A DNA stretch of 64,000 nt from Modestobacter marinus (GCF_019799945.1 NZ_JABGCH010000003.1:124001-188000), one strand, 5' to 3'. Shown: positions 1 to 10,553, counted from the first letter of the stretch. The notes: a model not told the origin generated them from the sequence alone. Made by a program: numbers and translations.

Positions 1-26
1 AGCCGTTCGCCGATGATCAACGGGCT
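1..26 (-). terminator. possible terminator hairpin after aspS, cut by window edge
   Basis: Just past the aspS stop codon the minus strand can fold a short stem (AGCC-CGTT against AACG-GCT, one bulge). The window begins here, so the full structure cannot be judged. Confidence 0.25.
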
Positions 27-27
27 G

Positions 28-1806
28 TCAGGAGTGGGCCGGGTTGGTCGGGCCCGGCGCGCCGGGCTCCCCGGGCAGCGGCTTCTCCTCCGGCTTCGCG
101 TCGATGCCGGCCTCCGTGCGTTGCGCCTCGGTGATCGGCGTCGGGGCACCGGTGAGCGGGTCGTACCCGGCACCGGTCTTCGGGAAGGCGATGACCTCGC
201 GGATCGACTCCACCCCGGCCAGCAGGGCGCAGGTGCGGTCCCAGCCGATGGCGGCGCCGGCGTGCGGCGGCGGCCCGTACTCGAAGGCCTCGAGGAAGAA
301 GCCGAACCGCTCGCGGGCCTCGTCCCGGGACATGCCCAGGGTCTCGAACACCCGCTCCTGCACCTCGGCGTCGTGGATGCGGACCGACCCGCTCATCAGC
401 TCGTTGCCGTTGCACACCAGGTCGTAGGCGTCCGACAGCGCCCCGCCCTTGTCGTCGGCGAACTTGTCCCGCCACTCGGGGGTGGGCGAGGTGAACGGGT
501 GGTGCATGAAGGTCCAGTCGCCGTCCTCGGTCTGCTCGAACATCGGGAAGTCGACGACGAACAGGAACGACCAGCTCCGCGGCTCGATCAGCTCCAGCCG
601 CCGGGCCACCTCGTTGCGGGCGGCCCCGAGCAGCTCCTGGGACGAGCGGCGCGCGCCGGCGGCGAAGAACACGCAGTCGCCCGGCTTCGCCCCCACGGCC
701 TCGACCAGCCCGGCTCGCTCGGACTCGGAGATGTTCTTGGCCACCGGCCCGCCCAGCGTGCCGTCCTCGGCCACGGTGACGTAGGCCAGGCCCTTCGCGC
801 CGCGCGAGCGGGCCCAGTCCTGCCAGGCGTCGAAGGCCCGGCGCGGCTGGGCGCCTCCGCCGGGCATCACGATCGCCCCGACGTAGGGCGACTGGAACAC
901 CCGGAACGGCGTCTCGGCGAAGTAGTCGGTGAGCTCGGTCAGCTCGGTGCCGAACCGCAGGTCGGGCTTGTCCGAGCCGAACCGGTCCATCGCCTCGCGG
1001 TACGTCATCCGCTCGATCGGCGGCACCTCGTACCCGGCGAGCTCCCGCCACAGGGCCCGGATGACGCTCTCGGCCACGGCCAGGACGTCGTCCCGGTCGG
1101 CGAAGCTCATCTCGAAGTCCAGCTGGGTGAACTCCGGCTGCCGGTCGGCGCGGAAGTCCTCGTCCCGGAAGCACCGGGCGATCTGGTAGTACCGCTCCAG
1201 CCCGCTGATCATCAACAGCTGCTTGAACAGCTGCGGGGACTGGGGCAGCGCGTACCAGCTGCCCGGCTGCAGCCGCACCGGGACGACGAAGTCCCGGGCG
1301 CCCTCGGGGGTGGACCGGGTGAGGGTCGGGGTCTCCACCTCGACGAAGCCGAGGGTCGCCATCGCGCCGCGGGCGATCCGGTTGACCTCGCTGCGCAGCC
1401 GCATCGCCCGGGCGGGACCCTGCCGGCGCAGGTCGAGGTAGCGGTACTTGTAGCGGACGTCGTCCCCCGCCGCCTGCGAGGTCTCGATCGGGAACGGCAG
1501 CGGCGCCGAGGGCGACAGCACCTGCAGCGAGGAGGCGACGACCTCGATCTCGCCGGTCGGCAGGTCGGGGTTCTCGTTGCCCTCCGGACGGCGCTGCACC
1601 TGCCCGGCGACGAGCACGCAGTACTCGGCGCGCAGGTGGTGCGCCTCCTCCTCGCGGACGACGACCTGGGCGTAGCCCGAGGCGTCCCGCAGGTCGAGGA
1701 AGACGACCCCGCCGTGGTCGCGCCGGCGGGCGACCCAGCCGGCGAGGGTGACCGTGGAGCCGGCGTCGGACGCGCGCAGCGCCCCGGCCTCGTGGGTGCG
1801 GAGCAC
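28..1806 (-). CDS. aspS: aspartyl-tRNA synthetase
   Basis: Class II aminoacyl-tRNA synthetase that charges tRNA-Asp, 592 aa, the usual bacterial length with an inserted GAD domain. An N-terminal OB-fold anticodon-binding domain comes first (about residues 1-110). Motif 2 ([14 protein letters not shown]) lies near residue 220 and motif 3 with GWDR near the C-terminus. His31 in RRDHGG is the residue type reported for non-discriminating AspRS, which also charges tRNA-Asn for GatCAB amidation; Leu occupies this place in the discriminating E. coli enzyme. That specificity is an inference. The GTG start has AAAGG seven bases upstream. It lies 27 bp after the aldo/keto reductase gene and is probably co-transcribed with it. 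Confidence 0.97.
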   Translation of the reverse strand: MLRTHEAGALRASDAGSTVTLAGWVARRRDHGGVVFLDLRDASGYAQVVVREEEAHHLRAEYCVLVAGQVQRRPEGNENPDLPTGEIEVVASSLQVLSPSAPLPFPIETSQAAGDDVRYKYRYLDLRRQGPARAMRLRSEVNRIARGAMATLGFVEVETPTLTRSTPEGARDFVVPVRLQPGSWYALPQSPQLFKQLLMISGLERYYQIARCFRDEDFRADRQPEFTQLDFEMSFADRDDVLAVAESVIRALWRELAGYEVPPIERMTYREAMDRFGSDKPDLRFGTELTELTDYFAETPFRVFQSPYVGAIVMPGGGAQPRRAFDAWQDWARSRGAKGLAYVTVAEDGTLGGPVAKNISESERAGLVEAVGAKPGDCVFFAAGARRSSQELLGAARNEVARRLELIEPRSWSFLFVVDFPMFEQTEDGDWTFMHHPFTSPTPEWRDKFADDKGGALSDAYDLVCNGNELMSGSVRIHDAEVQERVFETLGMSRDEARERFGFFLEAFEYGPPPHAGAAIGWDRTCALLAGVESIREVIAFPKTGAGYDPLTGAPTPITEAQRTEAGIDAKPEEKPLPGEPGAPGPTNPAHS

Positions 1807-1833
1807 GTGAGGACCTTTCTCAGAGGGAAGGGT

Positions 1834-2835
1834 TCACCAGCGGTCGTGCACGTGCGCGCGGATGCGCTCGTCGTACACGCGCTCGAGGTCGGCGAGCTGG
1901 GCGTCGGTGAGCGGCGGGAGGGAGGCGGCCGCCACGTTGTCCAGCGCCTGCTTGATGTTGCGCGCGCCGGGGATGACGGTGGTGACCCCGGGCTGGTCGA
2001 TCACCCAGCGCAGCGCGAAGGCGGCGGTGGACTCCTCGGGGCCGGCGATCTCGGCGACCTCCCGGGCCGCGGCGACGCCCACCTCGAAGGGCACCCCGGA
2101 GAAGGTCTCGCCGACGTCGAAGGCCTCACCGTGGCGGTTGAAGGTGCGGTGGTCGTCGGCGGCGAACGTCGTCGACTCGTCGTACTTGCCGGTGAGCAGC
2201 CCGCTGGCCAGCGGGACCCGGGCCAGGATGCCCACCTCCGCCCGCTGGGCCGCGGGCAGCAGCTCCTCCAGCGGCTTGCGCCGGAAGACGTTGAGGATGA
2301 CCTGGACGGTCTGCACGCCGGGGTGCTGCAGGGCGGTCAGCCCCTCCGCCACGGTCTCGACCGAGGCGCCGTACGCGGCGATCGCCTGCTCCTCGACCAG
2401 GGTGTCGAGCGTGTCGTAGACCCGCTCGTCGGAGAAGACGGCCGGCGGCGGGCAGTGCAGCTGCACCAGGTCCAGGGTGTCCATGCCCAGGTTGCGCCGC
2501 GACCGGTCGACCCAGGCCCGCAGGTTCTCCGGCGTGTACTGCTCGGCGACGAACGGGTCGGCCCGCCGGCCGACCTTGGTGGCGACGAACGGACGCTCCC
2601 CGCGGTCGGCCAGCGCGCTGCGGATCCGCTCCTCGGACCGGCCGTCGCCGTAGACGTCCGCGGTGTCCAGCAGGGTGACCCCGGCGTCGAGCACGGCGTC
2701 GAGGACGCCGGCGGCGTCGTGCTCGGACACGTTGCCCCAGTCCCCGCCCAGCTGCCAGGTGCCCAGGCCGACGACGGAGACGGCGGCACCGGTGCGGCCG
2801 AGCGGCCGGGTCTCGAGTGGAGTGCTGGAGGTCAT
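1834..2835 (-). CDS. aldo/keto reductase
   Basis: NADPH-dependent oxidoreductase of the AKR superfamily, 333 aa, with an (alpha/beta)8 barrel expected. The catalytic tetrad is visible as Asp57 and Tyr62 (in DTADVYG), Lys87 (VATKVG) and His127 (QLHCPP). The C-terminal cofactor-binding segment (VIPGARN) is present. The substrate cannot be told from sequence. The ATG overlaps the hisS stop by four bases, so it is translationally coupled between hisS and aspS. Confidence 0.9.
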   Translation of the reverse strand: MTSSTPLETRPLGRTGAAVSVVGLGTWQLGGDWGNVSEHDAAGVLDAVLDAGVTLLDTADVYGDGRSEERIRSALADRGERPFVATKVGRRADPFVAEQYTPENLRAWVDRSRRNLGMDTLDLVQLHCPPPAVFSDERVYDTLDTLVEEQAIAAYGASVETVAEGLTALQHPGVQTVQVILNVFRRKPLEELLPAAQRAEVGILARVPLASGLLTGKYDESTTFAADDHRTFNRHGEAFDVGETFSGVPFEVGVAAAREVAEIAGPEESTAAFALRWVIDQPGVTTVIPGARNIKQALDNVAAASLPPLTDAQLADLERVYDERIRAHVHDRW

Positions 2836-4094
2836 GGGGCAACCGTCGCACGCACCCGGTCGAACAGCTCACCCAGGGGGACGGCGACCTGGTCCTGGCT
2901 CCGCAGGTCCTTCAGCTGCGCGACGCCCGCCGCGAGGTCCCGGTCCCCGAGCACCACCGCGTGCGAGGCCCCCGACCGGTCGGCGGCCTTCATGGCACCC
3001 TTGAGCCCGCGGTCGCCGTAGACGGTGTCGGCGGAGATCCCGGCCTCCCGCAGCTGCCCGACCAGCTTCACGGCCAGCCGCTTGGCCTCCGCCCCCAGCG
3101 GGACGACGAACGCCTGCACCCCCGCCGCCGCGCCGAGGTCGAGGCCCTCGGCCTGCACCGCCATCAAGGTGCGGTCGACGCCGACCGCGTAGCCGATCCC
3201 GGACAGGTCCGGGCCGCCCAGCGCGGCCGAGAGGCCGTCGTAGCGGCCGCCGCCGCCGATCGCCGACTGCGCACCGAGCCCGGAGTGGACGAACTCGAAG
3301 GTCGTCTTCGTGTAGTAGTCCAGCCCGCGGACCAGCCGCGGCGCCTCGGTCCACCGCACGCCGAGGTCGGTGAGGTACTGGCGGACGGCGTCGTAGTGCG
3401 CCTTCGTCGCGTCCGACAGGTGGTCGACCATCAGCGGGGCGTCGTCCAGCTGCGCCTGCACCTCGGGCCGCTTGTCGTCCAGCACCCGCAGCGGGTTGAT
3501 CTCCGCCCGGCGCCGGGTGTCCTCGTCCAGGTCCAGCTTGGCGAGGTACTCGACCAGCAGCTCCCGGTACTGCGGCCGGCAGGTGGCGTCGCCGAGCGAG
3601 GTGAGCAGCAGCTCGAAGTCGCGCAGGCCCAGGTCCCGGAAGCCCTGGACGGCCAGCGCGACGACCTCGGCGTCCAGCGCGGGGTCGTCGACGCCGAGGG
3701 CCTCGCAGTCGACCTGCGTGAAGTGCCGGTACCGGCCGGCCTGCGGCCGCTCGTACCGGAACGCCGAGCCGACGGCCCACAGCTTCACCGGCAGCGCGCC
3801 GGCGTGCAGCCGGTGCTCGATGAACGCGCGCATCAGTCCGGCGGTGAGCTCGGGGCGGAGGGTGAGCGACCGGCCGCCGCGGTCGAGGAACGTGTACATC
3901 TCCTTGGAGACGACGTCGGTGGACTCCCCCACCCCGCGGGCGAACACCGCGGTCTCCTCGAACGTGGGGGTCTCGACGTAGCCGTAGCCGGCGCGCCGCA
4001 GCGGCGCGGTCAGCGCGTCGCGCACGGCCAGGAACCGGGCCGACTCCGGGGGCAGCGTGTCGAACGTGCCCTTGGGGGCGCTCAGCCCGCTCAC
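2832..4094 (-). CDS. hisS: histidyl-tRNA synthetase
   Basis: Class II synthetase charging tRNA-His, 420 aa. It begins with the typical [10 protein letters not shown]-terminus. Motif 2 ([13 protein letters not shown]), the histidine-binding signature ([13 protein letters not shown]) and RYDGL are present, followed by an alpha/beta anticodon-binding domain at the C-terminus. The frame stays open far upstream, but the GTG at 4094 is chosen because it overlaps the stop of the upstream hydrolase (GTGA) and starts exactly where HisRS similarity begins. Confidence 0.96.
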   Translation of the reverse strand: MSGLSAPKGTFDTLPPESARFLAVRDALTAPLRRAGYGYVETPTFEETAVFARGVGESTDVVSKEMYTFLDRGGRSLTLRPELTAGLMRAFIEHRLHAGALPVKLWAVGSAFRYERPQAGRYRHFTQVDCEALGVDDPALDAEVVALAVQGFRDLGLRDFELLLTSLGDATCRPQYRELLVEYLAKLDLDEDTRRRAEINPLRVLDDKRPEVQAQLDDAPLMVDHLSDATKAHYDAVRQYLTDLGVRWTEAPRLVRGLDYYTKTTFEFVHSGLGAQSAIGGGGRYDGLSAALGGPDLSGIGYAVGVDRTLMAVQAEGLDLGAAAGVQAFVVPLGAEAKRLAVKLVGQLREAGISADTVYGDRGLKGAMKAADRSGASHAVVLGDRDLAAGVAQLKDLRSQDQVAVPLGELFDRVRATVAP

Positions 4095-4789
4095 AGTCCT
4101 CGTCCCTTCGGTGCGCCGGCCGCCTCGGCCAGGTACGGGTTGGTGGCGCGCTCGCGCCCGATCGTCGTCGCCGGTCCGTGCCCGGGCAGCACGACGGTGT
4201 CGTCGTCCAGCGGGAGGACGACGTCCTGCAGCGACTGCAGCATGTCCGCCCACGAGCCGCCGGGCAGGTCCACCCGACCCACCGAGCCGGCGAACAGCAC
4301 GTCGCCGGCCAGCAGTCCGGGCGCGTCGGCGAGGTCGAGGGAGAAGACGACGGAGCCCGGGGTGTGCCCCGGGGCGTGCCGCACGGTGAGGTCCACCCCG
4401 GCGAGCGACAGCGTGGCGCCGTCCACCAGCGGCTCGACGTCCTCGGGGTCGGGCAGCTGCACGGCACCGGCCAGCGGAGCCAGTTGCGGGCCGTGCCAGC
4501 GCGCCGGGTCGGCGAGCATCCCGTCGTCGGCCGGGTGCAGGTAGGCCGGGATGCCGTACCCCGTGCAGACCGGCAGCACCGAGAAGGTGTGGTCCAGGTG
4601 CCCGTGGGTGAGGACGACGGCCACCGGGTGCAGGCCGCTCTCGGCGAGCATCCGGCCCAGCGGCTCGACGGCGTCCATCCCCGGGTCGACGACGACGCAC
4701 TCCTGCCGCAGCGCCGACGACCCGGCCCGGGGGGCGACGGCGTAGCAGTTGGTGCCGAACGCGCCGGCGGGGAACGAGCGGATGAGCAC
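4091..4789 (-). CDS. MBL-fold metallo-hydrolase, glyoxalase II-like
   Basis: A 232-aa metallo-beta-lactamase-fold hydrolase. The metal-binding motif HGHLDH is at residues 62-67, with further metal ligands in the APGHTPGS and PGHGP segments. Such short proteins next to hisS are common in actinobacteria and are usually annotated as glyoxalase II-like, but the substrate is unknown. The GTG start lies only six bases after a TAACCT hexamer, which suggests a leaderless transcript. It heads a tight run with hisS, the aldo/keto reductase and aspS. Confidence 0.88.
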   Translation of the reverse strand: MLIRSFPAGAFGTNCYAVAPRAGSSALRQECVVVDPGMDAVEPLGRMLAESGLHPVAVVLTHGHLDHTFSVLPVCTGYGIPAYLHPADDGMLADPARWHGPQLAPLAGAVQLPDPEDVEPLVDGATLSLAGVDLTVRHAPGHTPGSVVFSLDLADAPGLLAGDVLFAGSVGRVDLPGGSWADMLQSLQDVVLPLDDDTVVLPGHGPATTIGRERATNPYLAEAAGAPKGRGL

Positions 4790-4795
4790 CCGTGC

Positions 4796-4801
4796 AGGTT
4801 A
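4796..4801 (-). promoter_or_regulatory. putative -10 element, MBL hydrolase-hisS-AKR-aspS
   Basis: TAACCT fits TANNNT and ends six bases before the GTG at 4789, the spacing expected for leaderless transcription. No clear -35 element is visible. Confidence 0.45.
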
Positions 4802-4855
4802 CGCGGGCGGCCGACGAGCCCAGCGCCGCTGCCGGGGTCGCACAGGGAGCCCGCC

Positions 4856-4861
4856 TAGACT
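4856..4861 (+). promoter_or_regulatory. putative -10 element of the cyclophilin gene
   Basis: TAGACT, close to the actinobacterial consensus TAGGAT, lies about 77 bases before the GTG start at 4939. The -35 region is not recognisable. Confidence 0.35.
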
Positions 4862-4938
4862 GCGCCCTCGAGACCGCCGGGGCACCCAGTCGCGCGTCGC
4901 CCCGTGCCCGATCCGCACGTCCGAGGAGCCCGAGAAGA

Positions 4939-5793
4939 GTGCCGACCAACAAGCAGCGCCGTCAGGCCGCGCAGCGACGGCTGCAGCGCCAGCTCGAGCG
5001 GCGGGAGGAGCAGGCCAAGAAGCGCCGGCGCAACCTGCTGATCGGCGTGACGGCCCTCGCCGTGCTGGCCGTGGTGGCCGCGCTGTTCATCATCACCGGG
5101 CTCGACGACCCCGCGGACACCGCGGACACGGCCGGCGCGGCGAGCAGCGACTCGGCCGCCGAGAGTGCCCCCGCCGCCGCCGCGACCGCCACCAACGCCG
5201 ACGGAACCGTGGCCTGCAACTTCATCCCCGACACGTCGGGCAACACGAACCTGACCGACGTCGGCACCCCGCCCGACGCGGCCAGCACGCCGACCACGGG
5301 CACGTCGACCTTGCGGATGAGCACCGATCAGGGCGACCTGACGCTGACCCTGGACCGGGAGGGGGCGCCGTGCGCGGCGTCGAGCTTCACCTACCTGGCC
5401 CAGCAGGGCTTCTTCGACGGCAGCAGCTGTCACCGTGAGGTCAACCAGGAGACCTTCGGCGTCCTCCAGTGCGGTGACCCGACCGGGACCGGGACCGGCG
5501 GCCCGAGCTACAAGTTCGGCCAGGAGGTCACCGCGGAGACGACCTACCCGCGCGGGACCATCGCGATGGCCAACAGCGGGACGCCGAACTCCACAGGCAG
5601 CCAGTTCTTCCTGTGCTTCACCGACACCCAGCTGTCGCCGGACTACACGGCGGTCGGCACCGTCGACGAGGCCGGCCTGGCCGTGCTGGACGCGATCGCC
5701 GCGGCGGGCAACGACGGGTCCTTCGAGCCGAGTCCCGGCGGGGGTGCCCCGAACACCCCGGTGACGATCACCTCGATGACCGTCGTGCAGTGA
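4939..5793 (+). CDS. membrane-anchored peptidyl-prolyl cis-trans isomerase, cyclophilin type
   Basis: A 284-aa protein for proline isomerisation outside the membrane. The first ~30 residues are highly charged and rich in Arg, Lys, Gln and Glu. One transmembrane segment follows (about residues 32-52), then an Ala/Ser/Asp linker and a cyclophilin domain from about residue 120. The domain shows the actinobacterial insertion with CHREV and [14 protein letters not shown], and GSQFFLC near the active site. The GTG start is chosen for the AGGAG ten bases upstream and because the basic N-terminus then leads straight into the membrane anchor. It stands alone on the plus strand, convergent with relA. 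Confidence 0.92.
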   Translation: MPTNKQRRQAAQRRLQRQLERREEQAKKRRRNLLIGVTALAVLAVVAALFIITGLDDPADTADTAGAASSDSAAESAPAAAATATNADGTVACNFIPDTSGNTNLTDVGTPPDAASTPTTGTSTLRMSTDQGDLTLTLDREGAPCAASSFTYLAQQGFFDGSSCHREVNQETFGVLQCGDPTGTGTGGPSYKFGQEVTAETTYPRGTIAMANSGTPNSTGSQFFLCFTDTQLSPDYTAVGTVDEAGLAVLDAIAAAGNDGSFEPSPGGGAPNTPVTITSMTVVQ

Positions 5794-5800
5794 TCAGCAG

Positions 5801-5858
5801 AAGGACCCCGCTGCCCCCCACGCCTCGCACGCTCGGGGCGGGACCCTGCAGCGGGGCC
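5801..5858 (+). repeat. 58-nt hairpin repeat, family A copy 1
   Basis: Begins 7 bp after the cyclophilin stop. The arms CCCCGCTGC (5806-5814) and GCAGCGGGG (5848-5856) enclose a loop containing CTCGCACGCTCGG. It is nearly identical to the copy at 38889 and has relatives at 17134 and 36060. The position after a stop codon suggests a terminator or 3'-end role. Confidence 0.8.
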
Positions 5859-5870
5859 TGAAGAACAGCG

Positions 5871-5900
5871 ACGGCCTGGCTCCTCACGGAGCCAGGCCGT
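5871..5900. terminator. bidirectional terminator between cyclophilin gene and relA
   Basis: A perfect 13-bp inverted repeat (ACGGCCTGGCTCC / GGAGCCAGGCCGT) with a four-base TCAC loop. AACAG and CTGTT just outside can extend the stem. It lies between two convergent genes, ten bases from the relA stop. Confidence 0.8.
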
Positions 5901-5910
5901 TCTGCTGTTG

Positions 5911-8313
5911 CTACGCGGTGACGCGCTCGACGTCGAAGACACCGTCCACGTTGCGCACCGTCTGCAGCACCGAACCGAGGTGCGCAGGGTCGGCGAGCTC
6001 GAAGGTGAACCGGCTGATCGCCACCCGGTCGCGGCTGGTCTGCACCGAGGCGGAGAGGATGTTGACCCGCTCGTCGGCCAGCGCCCGGGTGACGTCGGAC
6101 AGCAGCCGGTGCCGGTCGAGCGCCTCGACCTGGATCGCGACCAGGAACACCGCGCCGGGCTGGGACGCCCACTCGACCTCCACCAGCCGCTCCGGCTTGC
6201 GCTGCAGGTCGGCGGCGTTGGTGCAGTCGGTGCGGTGCACGCTGACGCCACCGCCGCGGGTGACGAACCCGAGGATGTCGTCGCCGGGCACCGGGGTGCA
6301 GCACTTGGCGAGCTTGGCCCACACCTCGGTCATGCCGTGCACGACGATGCCCGGGTCGCCGCTCGCCGAGCGGGCGACCGTGCGCTTGGTGGGGATCGCG
6401 GTCTCCGCGATGTCCTCCGCGGCGCCCTCGGACCCGCCCATCGCGGTGAGCAGCTTGTCGACCAGTGAGTGCGCCGAGACCTGGTTCTCCCCGACCGCGG
6501 CGTACAGCGCGCTGACGTCGGCGTAGTGCAGGTCGGCCGCGAGGGTGGCCAGCGCGTCCCCGCCCAGCAGCCGCTGCAGCGGCAGCCCGGCCTTGCGCAT
6601 CGCCTTGGTGAGCGCCTCCTTGCCGGCCTCGATCGCGTCCTCGCGGCGCTCCTTGGTGAACCACTGGCGGATCTTGGTGCGCGCCCGGGACGACCCGACG
6701 AATGTCAGCCAGTCCTTCGACGGCCCGGCCGTGGGTGAGCGGGAGGTGAAGACCTCCACCACGTCGCCGTTGCTCAGCTTGCTGTCCAGCGAGACCAGGT
6801 TCCCGTTGACCCGCGCGCCGATGCACCGGTGCCCGACCTCGGTGTGCACCGCGTAGGCGAAGTCGACCGGCGTCGCAGCGCTGGGCAGGCTGATGACGTC
6901 GCCCTTCGGCGTGAAGACGAAGACCTCCTGCGGGCCCAGGTCGTAGCGCAGGGTCTCCAGGAACTCGCCGGGCTCCTGCGCCTCCCGCTGCCAGTCCAGC
7001 AGCTGGCGCAGCCACAGCATGTCGTCACCGGGGGTGCCCGGCATGGGCCCGGCCTCGACCTTGCCGCCGGCGCGGGCCTTCTCCTTGTACTTCCAGTGCG
7101 CCGCGATCCCGTAGTCCGCCGTGCGGTGCATGTCGTGGGTGCGGATCTGCAGCTCGACGGGCTTGCCCTGCGGGCCGATCACCGTGGTGTGCAGCGACTG
7201 GTACATGTTGAACTTCGGCATCGCGACGAAGTCCTTGAACCGGCCGGGCACCGGCTGCCAGTGGGCGTGCATGACGCCCAGCGCCGCGTAACAGTCGCGC
7301 ACGGAGTCGACCAGGATGCGGATGCCGACCAGGTCCCAGATGTCGGTGAAGTCCCGGCCGCGGACGATCATCTTCTGGTAGATCGAGTAGTAGTGCTTGG
7401 GCCGGCCGGTGACGGTCGCCTCGATGTTGGCGGCCTTGAGCTGCTCGGTCACCTGCGCGGTGACCTCGGCGATGAAGGTGTCGCGGGACGGCGCGCGCTC
7501 GGCTACCAGCCGCACGATCTCGTCGTAGCGCTTGGGGTACAGCGTGGCGAACGCGAGGTCCTCGAGCTCCCACTTGATCGTGTTCATGCCCAGCCGGTGG
7601 GCCAGCGGCGCGAGGATCTCCAGCGTCTCGCGGGCCTTCTTCTCCTGCTTCTCCGGCGGGAGGAACCGCAGCGTGCGCATGTTGTGCAGCCGGTCGGCGA
7701 GCTTGATGACCAGCACCCGCGGGTCGCGGGACATCGCGACGATCATCTTGCGGATCGTCTCGGCCTGCGCCGCGTCGCCGAGCTTGACCTTGTCGATCTT
7801 GGTGACGCCGTCGACCAGGTGCGCAACCTCCGGGCCGAAGTCGGCGCGGATCGCGTCGAGGGTGACGCCGGTGTCCTCCACGGTGTCGTGCAGCAGGGCC
7901 GCGACCAGCGTGGTCGTGTCCATGCCCAGTCCGGCGAGCACGGTCGCGACGGCGAGCGGATGGGTGATGTACGGGTCGCCGCTCTTCCGCTTCTGCGCGG
8001 CGTGCGCCTCCTCGGCGACGTCGTAGGCCCGCTGCAGCAGCGCGAGGTCGGCCTTCGGATGGCTCTGCCGGTGCAGGGCGGCCAGCGGCTCGAGCACCGG
8101 CCGGATGCCGCTGGAGCGCTGCCCGGCGACGATGCGGCGGGCCAGCCGGTCCCGGACCCGACGGCGGGGTACGACCTCGTTCTCACCGGCCGGCTCGGGG
8201 GCGACGTCGTCCGGACGCTGGACCGTGGGCCGGTCGGGCAGCGCCGGGAGTTGCGGGGCCTGCTCGGCTGCGGGCGCGTCGGAGCTCCGGGGGGTCACGA
8301 CGTCCGAGGCCAC
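5911..8313 (-). CDS. relA: bifunctional (p)ppGpp synthetase/hydrolase
   Basis: Stringent-response enzyme that makes and degrades (p)ppGpp, 800 aa. Domains in order: disordered N-terminus (1-75), HD hydrolase with His142-Asp143 in LLHDTVEDT, synthetase domain (about 240-400), TGS near 460-520, and ACT at the C-terminus ending in FDVERV. RFKD at 358-361 is the RXKD form typical of bifunctional Rel enzymes, not the EXDD of synthetase-only RelA. The GTG start has AGGAG six bases upstream. A possible promoter and palindrome lie upstream, so it may be transcribed separately from nadE. Confidence 0.97.
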   Translation of the reverse strand: MASDVVTPRSSDAPAAEQAPQLPALPDRPTVQRPDDVAPEPAGENEVVPRRRVRDRLARRIVAGQRSSGIRPVLEPLAALHRQSHPKADLALLQRAYDVAEEAHAAQKRKSGDPYITHPLAVATVLAGLGMDTTTLVAALLHDTVEDTGVTLDAIRADFGPEVAHLVDGVTKIDKVKLGDAAQAETIRKMIVAMSRDPRVLVIKLADRLHNMRTLRFLPPEKQEKKARETLEILAPLAHRLGMNTIKWELEDLAFATLYPKRYDEIVRLVAERAPSRDTFIAEVTAQVTEQLKAANIEATVTGRPKHYYSIYQKMIVRGRDFTDIWDLVGIRILVDSVRDCYAALGVMHAHWQPVPGRFKDFVAMPKFNMYQSLHTTVIGPQGKPVELQIRTHDMHRTADYGIAAHWKYKEKARAGGKVEAGPMPGTPGDDMLWLRQLLDWQREAQEPGEFLETLRYDLGPQEVFVFTPKGDVISLPSAATPVDFAYAVHTEVGHRCIGARVNGNLVSLDSKLSNGDVVEVFTSRSPTAGPSKDWLTFVGSSRARTKIRQWFTKERREDAIEAGKEALTKAMRKAGLPLQRLLGGDALATLAADLHYADVSALYAAVGENQVSAHSLVDKLLTAMGGSEGAAEDIAETAIPTKRTVARSASGDPGIVVHGMTEVWAKLAKCCTPVPGDDILGFVTRGGGVSVHRTDCTNAADLQRKPERLVEVEWASQPGAVFLVAIQVEALDRHRLLSDVTRALADERVNILSASVQTSRDRVAISRFTFELADPAHLGSVLQTVRNVDGVFDVERVTA

Positions 8314-8352
8314 GGCGACTCCTGCACGGTCGAGGAGGGCAGGTCCATCGCC

Positions 8353-8370
8353 ATGCTAGTCGTGCACGAC
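8353..8370 (-). promoter_or_regulatory. putative relA -10 element with adjacent 12-bp palindrome
   Basis: On the minus strand TAGCAT (8353-8358) fits a -10 hexamer about 40 bases before the relA start. The perfect palindrome GTCGTGCACGAC (8359-8370) abuts it on the upstream side and could be an operator. No -35 element is evident. Confidence 0.35.
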
Positions 8371-8450
8371 CGGACGACGCCCGATCCGGCCACCCGGACG
8401 GGGGTGTCCCGGCTCAGCCTGTCTCCTGGCCTGACTCCGCGCCCCGGTCG

Positions 8451-8480
8451 GCTCCTCGCTCGTTCCTCGCTGCGATGCTC
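8451..8480 (-). repeat. family B dispersed repeat, copy in the nadE-relA gap
   Basis: The 30-bp core (minus strand GAGCATCGCAGCGAGGAACG followed by AGCGAGGAGC) starts 12 bp after the nadE stop. It is identical to the cores at 58075, 61986 and 62067. Confidence 0.8.
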
Positions 8481-8492
8481 CCGGGGCTGTCG

Positions 8493-10553
8493 TCAGGCGT
8501 CCGGCACCCCGCACCGCAGCTCGTCCAGCCACACCCGGGCCGAGGCGTCCGACGGCGCGCGCCAGTCCCCCCGCGGGGACAGCGAGCCACCGGCGGACAC
8601 CTTCGGCCCGTTGGGCATGGCCGACCGCTTGAACTGGCTGAAGGCGAAGAACCGCTGGCAGAAGACCTCCAGCCAGTGCCGGATCTCCGGCAGCCCGTAC
8701 TGCTGGCGCCGCTCGGCCGGGAAGCCCGGCGGCCACTCCCCCGCCGCCACGTCGGACCAGGCGTGCAGCGCCAGGAAGGCGATCTTCGAGGGGCGCATGC
8801 CGTAGCGCAGCACGTGGAAGAGGGTGAAGTCCTGCAGGGCGTACGGGCCGACCTTCGCCTCGGTGCTCTGCACCGGCTCTCCCTCGGTGGCCGGCACCAG
8901 CTCGGGGCTGATCTCCGCGGCGAGGATCCGGGCCAGGGTCTGCAGCACCTCGTCGTCGAACTGCCGGGAGGAGATGACCCAGCGGATCAGGTGCTGGATC
9001 AGCGTCTTGGGCACCCCGGAGTTCACATTGTAGTGCGACATCTGGTCACCGACCCCGTAGGTCGACCAGCCCAGCGCGATCTCGGACAGGTCCCCGGTGC
9101 CCAGCACGATCCCGTTGCGCTGGTTGGCCAGCCGGAACAGGTAGTCGGTGCGCAGCCCGGCCTGGACGTTCTCGAAGGTGACGTCGTACACCGGCTCGCC
9201 GGCGGCCGCCGGGTGCCGCAGGTCGGTGAGCAGCTGGGTGGCCGCAGGGCGGATGTCCAGCTCCTCGAACGTGACCCCCAGGGCCCTGGAGAGCGCCACC
9301 GCGTTGCGCTTGCTCTCCTCGCCGGTGGCGAACCCGGGCAGGGTGAAGGCCAGGATGTCGCTGCGCGGCCGGCCGGCCCGGTCCATCGCCTGCGCGGCGA
9401 CGATCAGCGCGTGGGTGGAGTCCAGTCCGCCGGAGACGCCGATGACCACCTTGGGCCAGCCGATCGCGCGCAGCCGCTGCTCCAGCCCGACGACCTGGAT
9501 GTTGTAGGCCTCGTAGCAGTCCAGCGCGAGCCGCTCGGGGTCGGCGGGGACGAACGGAAAGCGGGCCACCCGGCGGCGCAGCCCGAGGTCGGCCGGGGAC
9601 GGGTCCAGCCGGAACCCGATCCGGCGGTGCCCGGTCCGGGCGACGTGCGCCCGGCGGTTGTCGTCGAAGGTGCCCATCCGGGCCCGCTCGGCGCGCAGCA
9701 GGTCCAGGTCCACGTCGGCGACGGCGCGGCGCGGACCGTCGGGGAAGCGGTCGGTCTCGTCGAGCAGCACGCCGTTCTCGTAGACCATCGTCTGCCCGTC
9801 CCAGGACAGGTCGGTGGTCGACTCACCCTGCCCGGCGGCGGAGTAGACGTAGGCGGCCAGGCAGCGGATGGACGTCGCCTGCGCCAGGGTCTTGCGGTGG
9901 TCGGCCCGGCCCACGGTGATCGGGCTGCCGGAGAGGTTGGCCAGCACCGTGGCCCCGGCCAGCGCCGCCTCGGCGCTGGGCTGGACGGGGACCCACATGT
10001 CCTCGCAGATCTCCACGTGCAGCACCAGACCGGGCAGGTCCGTGGCGGCGAAGAGCAGGTCCGGGCCGAACGGGACGGTCGCGCCGCCCAGGGTGAGGGA
10101 GCCGCCCACCTCGTCCACGCCGGTGGCCAGCTGGCGGCCCTCGTAGAACTCGCGGTAGGTCGGCAGGTAGGACTTCGGGACGACGCCGAGCACCCTCCCG
10201 CGGTGCACCACCACGGCGGTGTTGTAGACCCGGTTCCGGTGCCGCAGCGGCGCCCCCACGACCAGCACCGGCCCGAGGTCCGCGGACGCCGCGACGACGT
10301 CGGCCAGCGCGGTCTCGACCGTGTCCAGCAGGGTGTCCTGCAGCAGCAGGTCCTCGATGGAGTAGCCGGTGAGGCACAGCTCGGGGAACACCGCCACCGC
10401 CACGCCGTCGTCTTGGCACTCGCGGGCCTGCGCGATGACCGACGCGGCGTTGGTGTGCGGGTCCGCGATCGAGATCGGGATGGTCACCGCGGCCACCCGG
10501 GCGAGCCCGTGCCGGTAGAGGGAGCGGAAGCCGTCGGCGCCCTGACTCGTCAC
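8493..10553 (-). CDS. nadE: glutamine-dependent NAD(+) synthetase
   Basis: Last step of NAD synthesis: amidation of deamido-NAD with ammonia taken from glutamine. It is 686 aa, the long two-domain form. The N-terminal nitrilase-type glutaminase shows Glu58 (FPELCLTGYS), the PKSYLPTYREFYE lysine segment and the nucleophile Cys in HVEICEDMW. The C-terminal synthetase has the ATP-pyrophosphatase P-loop SGGLDS near residues 370-380. The GTG start at 10553 is the first that includes the conserved N-terminus. It lies 31 bp downstream of apt. Confidence 0.96.
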   Translation of the reverse strand: MTSQGADGFRSLYRHGLARVAAVTIPISIADPHTNAASVIAQARECQDDGVAVAVFPELCLTGYSIEDLLLQDTLLDTVETALADVVAASADLGPVLVVGAPLRHRNRVYNTAVVVHRGRVLGVVPKSYLPTYREFYEGRQLATGVDEVGGSLTLGGATVPFGPDLLFAATDLPGLVLHVEICEDMWVPVQPSAEAALAGATVLANLSGSPITVGRADHRKTLAQATSIRCLAAYVYSAAGQGESTTDLSWDGQTMVYENGVLLDETDRFPDGPRRAVADVDLDLLRAERARMGTFDDNRRAHVARTGHRRIGFRLDPSPADLGLRRRVARFPFVPADPERLALDCYEAYNIQVVGLEQRLRAIGWPKVVIGVSGGLDSTHALIVAAQAMDRAGRPRSDILAFTLPGFATGEESKRNAVALSRALGVTFEELDIRPAATQLLTDLRHPAAAGEPVYDVTFENVQAGLRTDYLFRLANQRNGIVLGTGDLSEIALGWSTYGVGDQMSHYNVNSGVPKTLIQHLIRWVISSRQFDDEVLQTLARILAAEISPELVPATEGEPVQSTEAKVGPYALQDFTLFHVLRYGMRPSKIAFLALHAWSDVAAGEWPPGFPAERRQQYGLPEIRHWLEVFCQRFFAFSQFKRSAMPNGPKVSAGGSLSPRGDWRAPSDASARVWLDELRCGVPDA

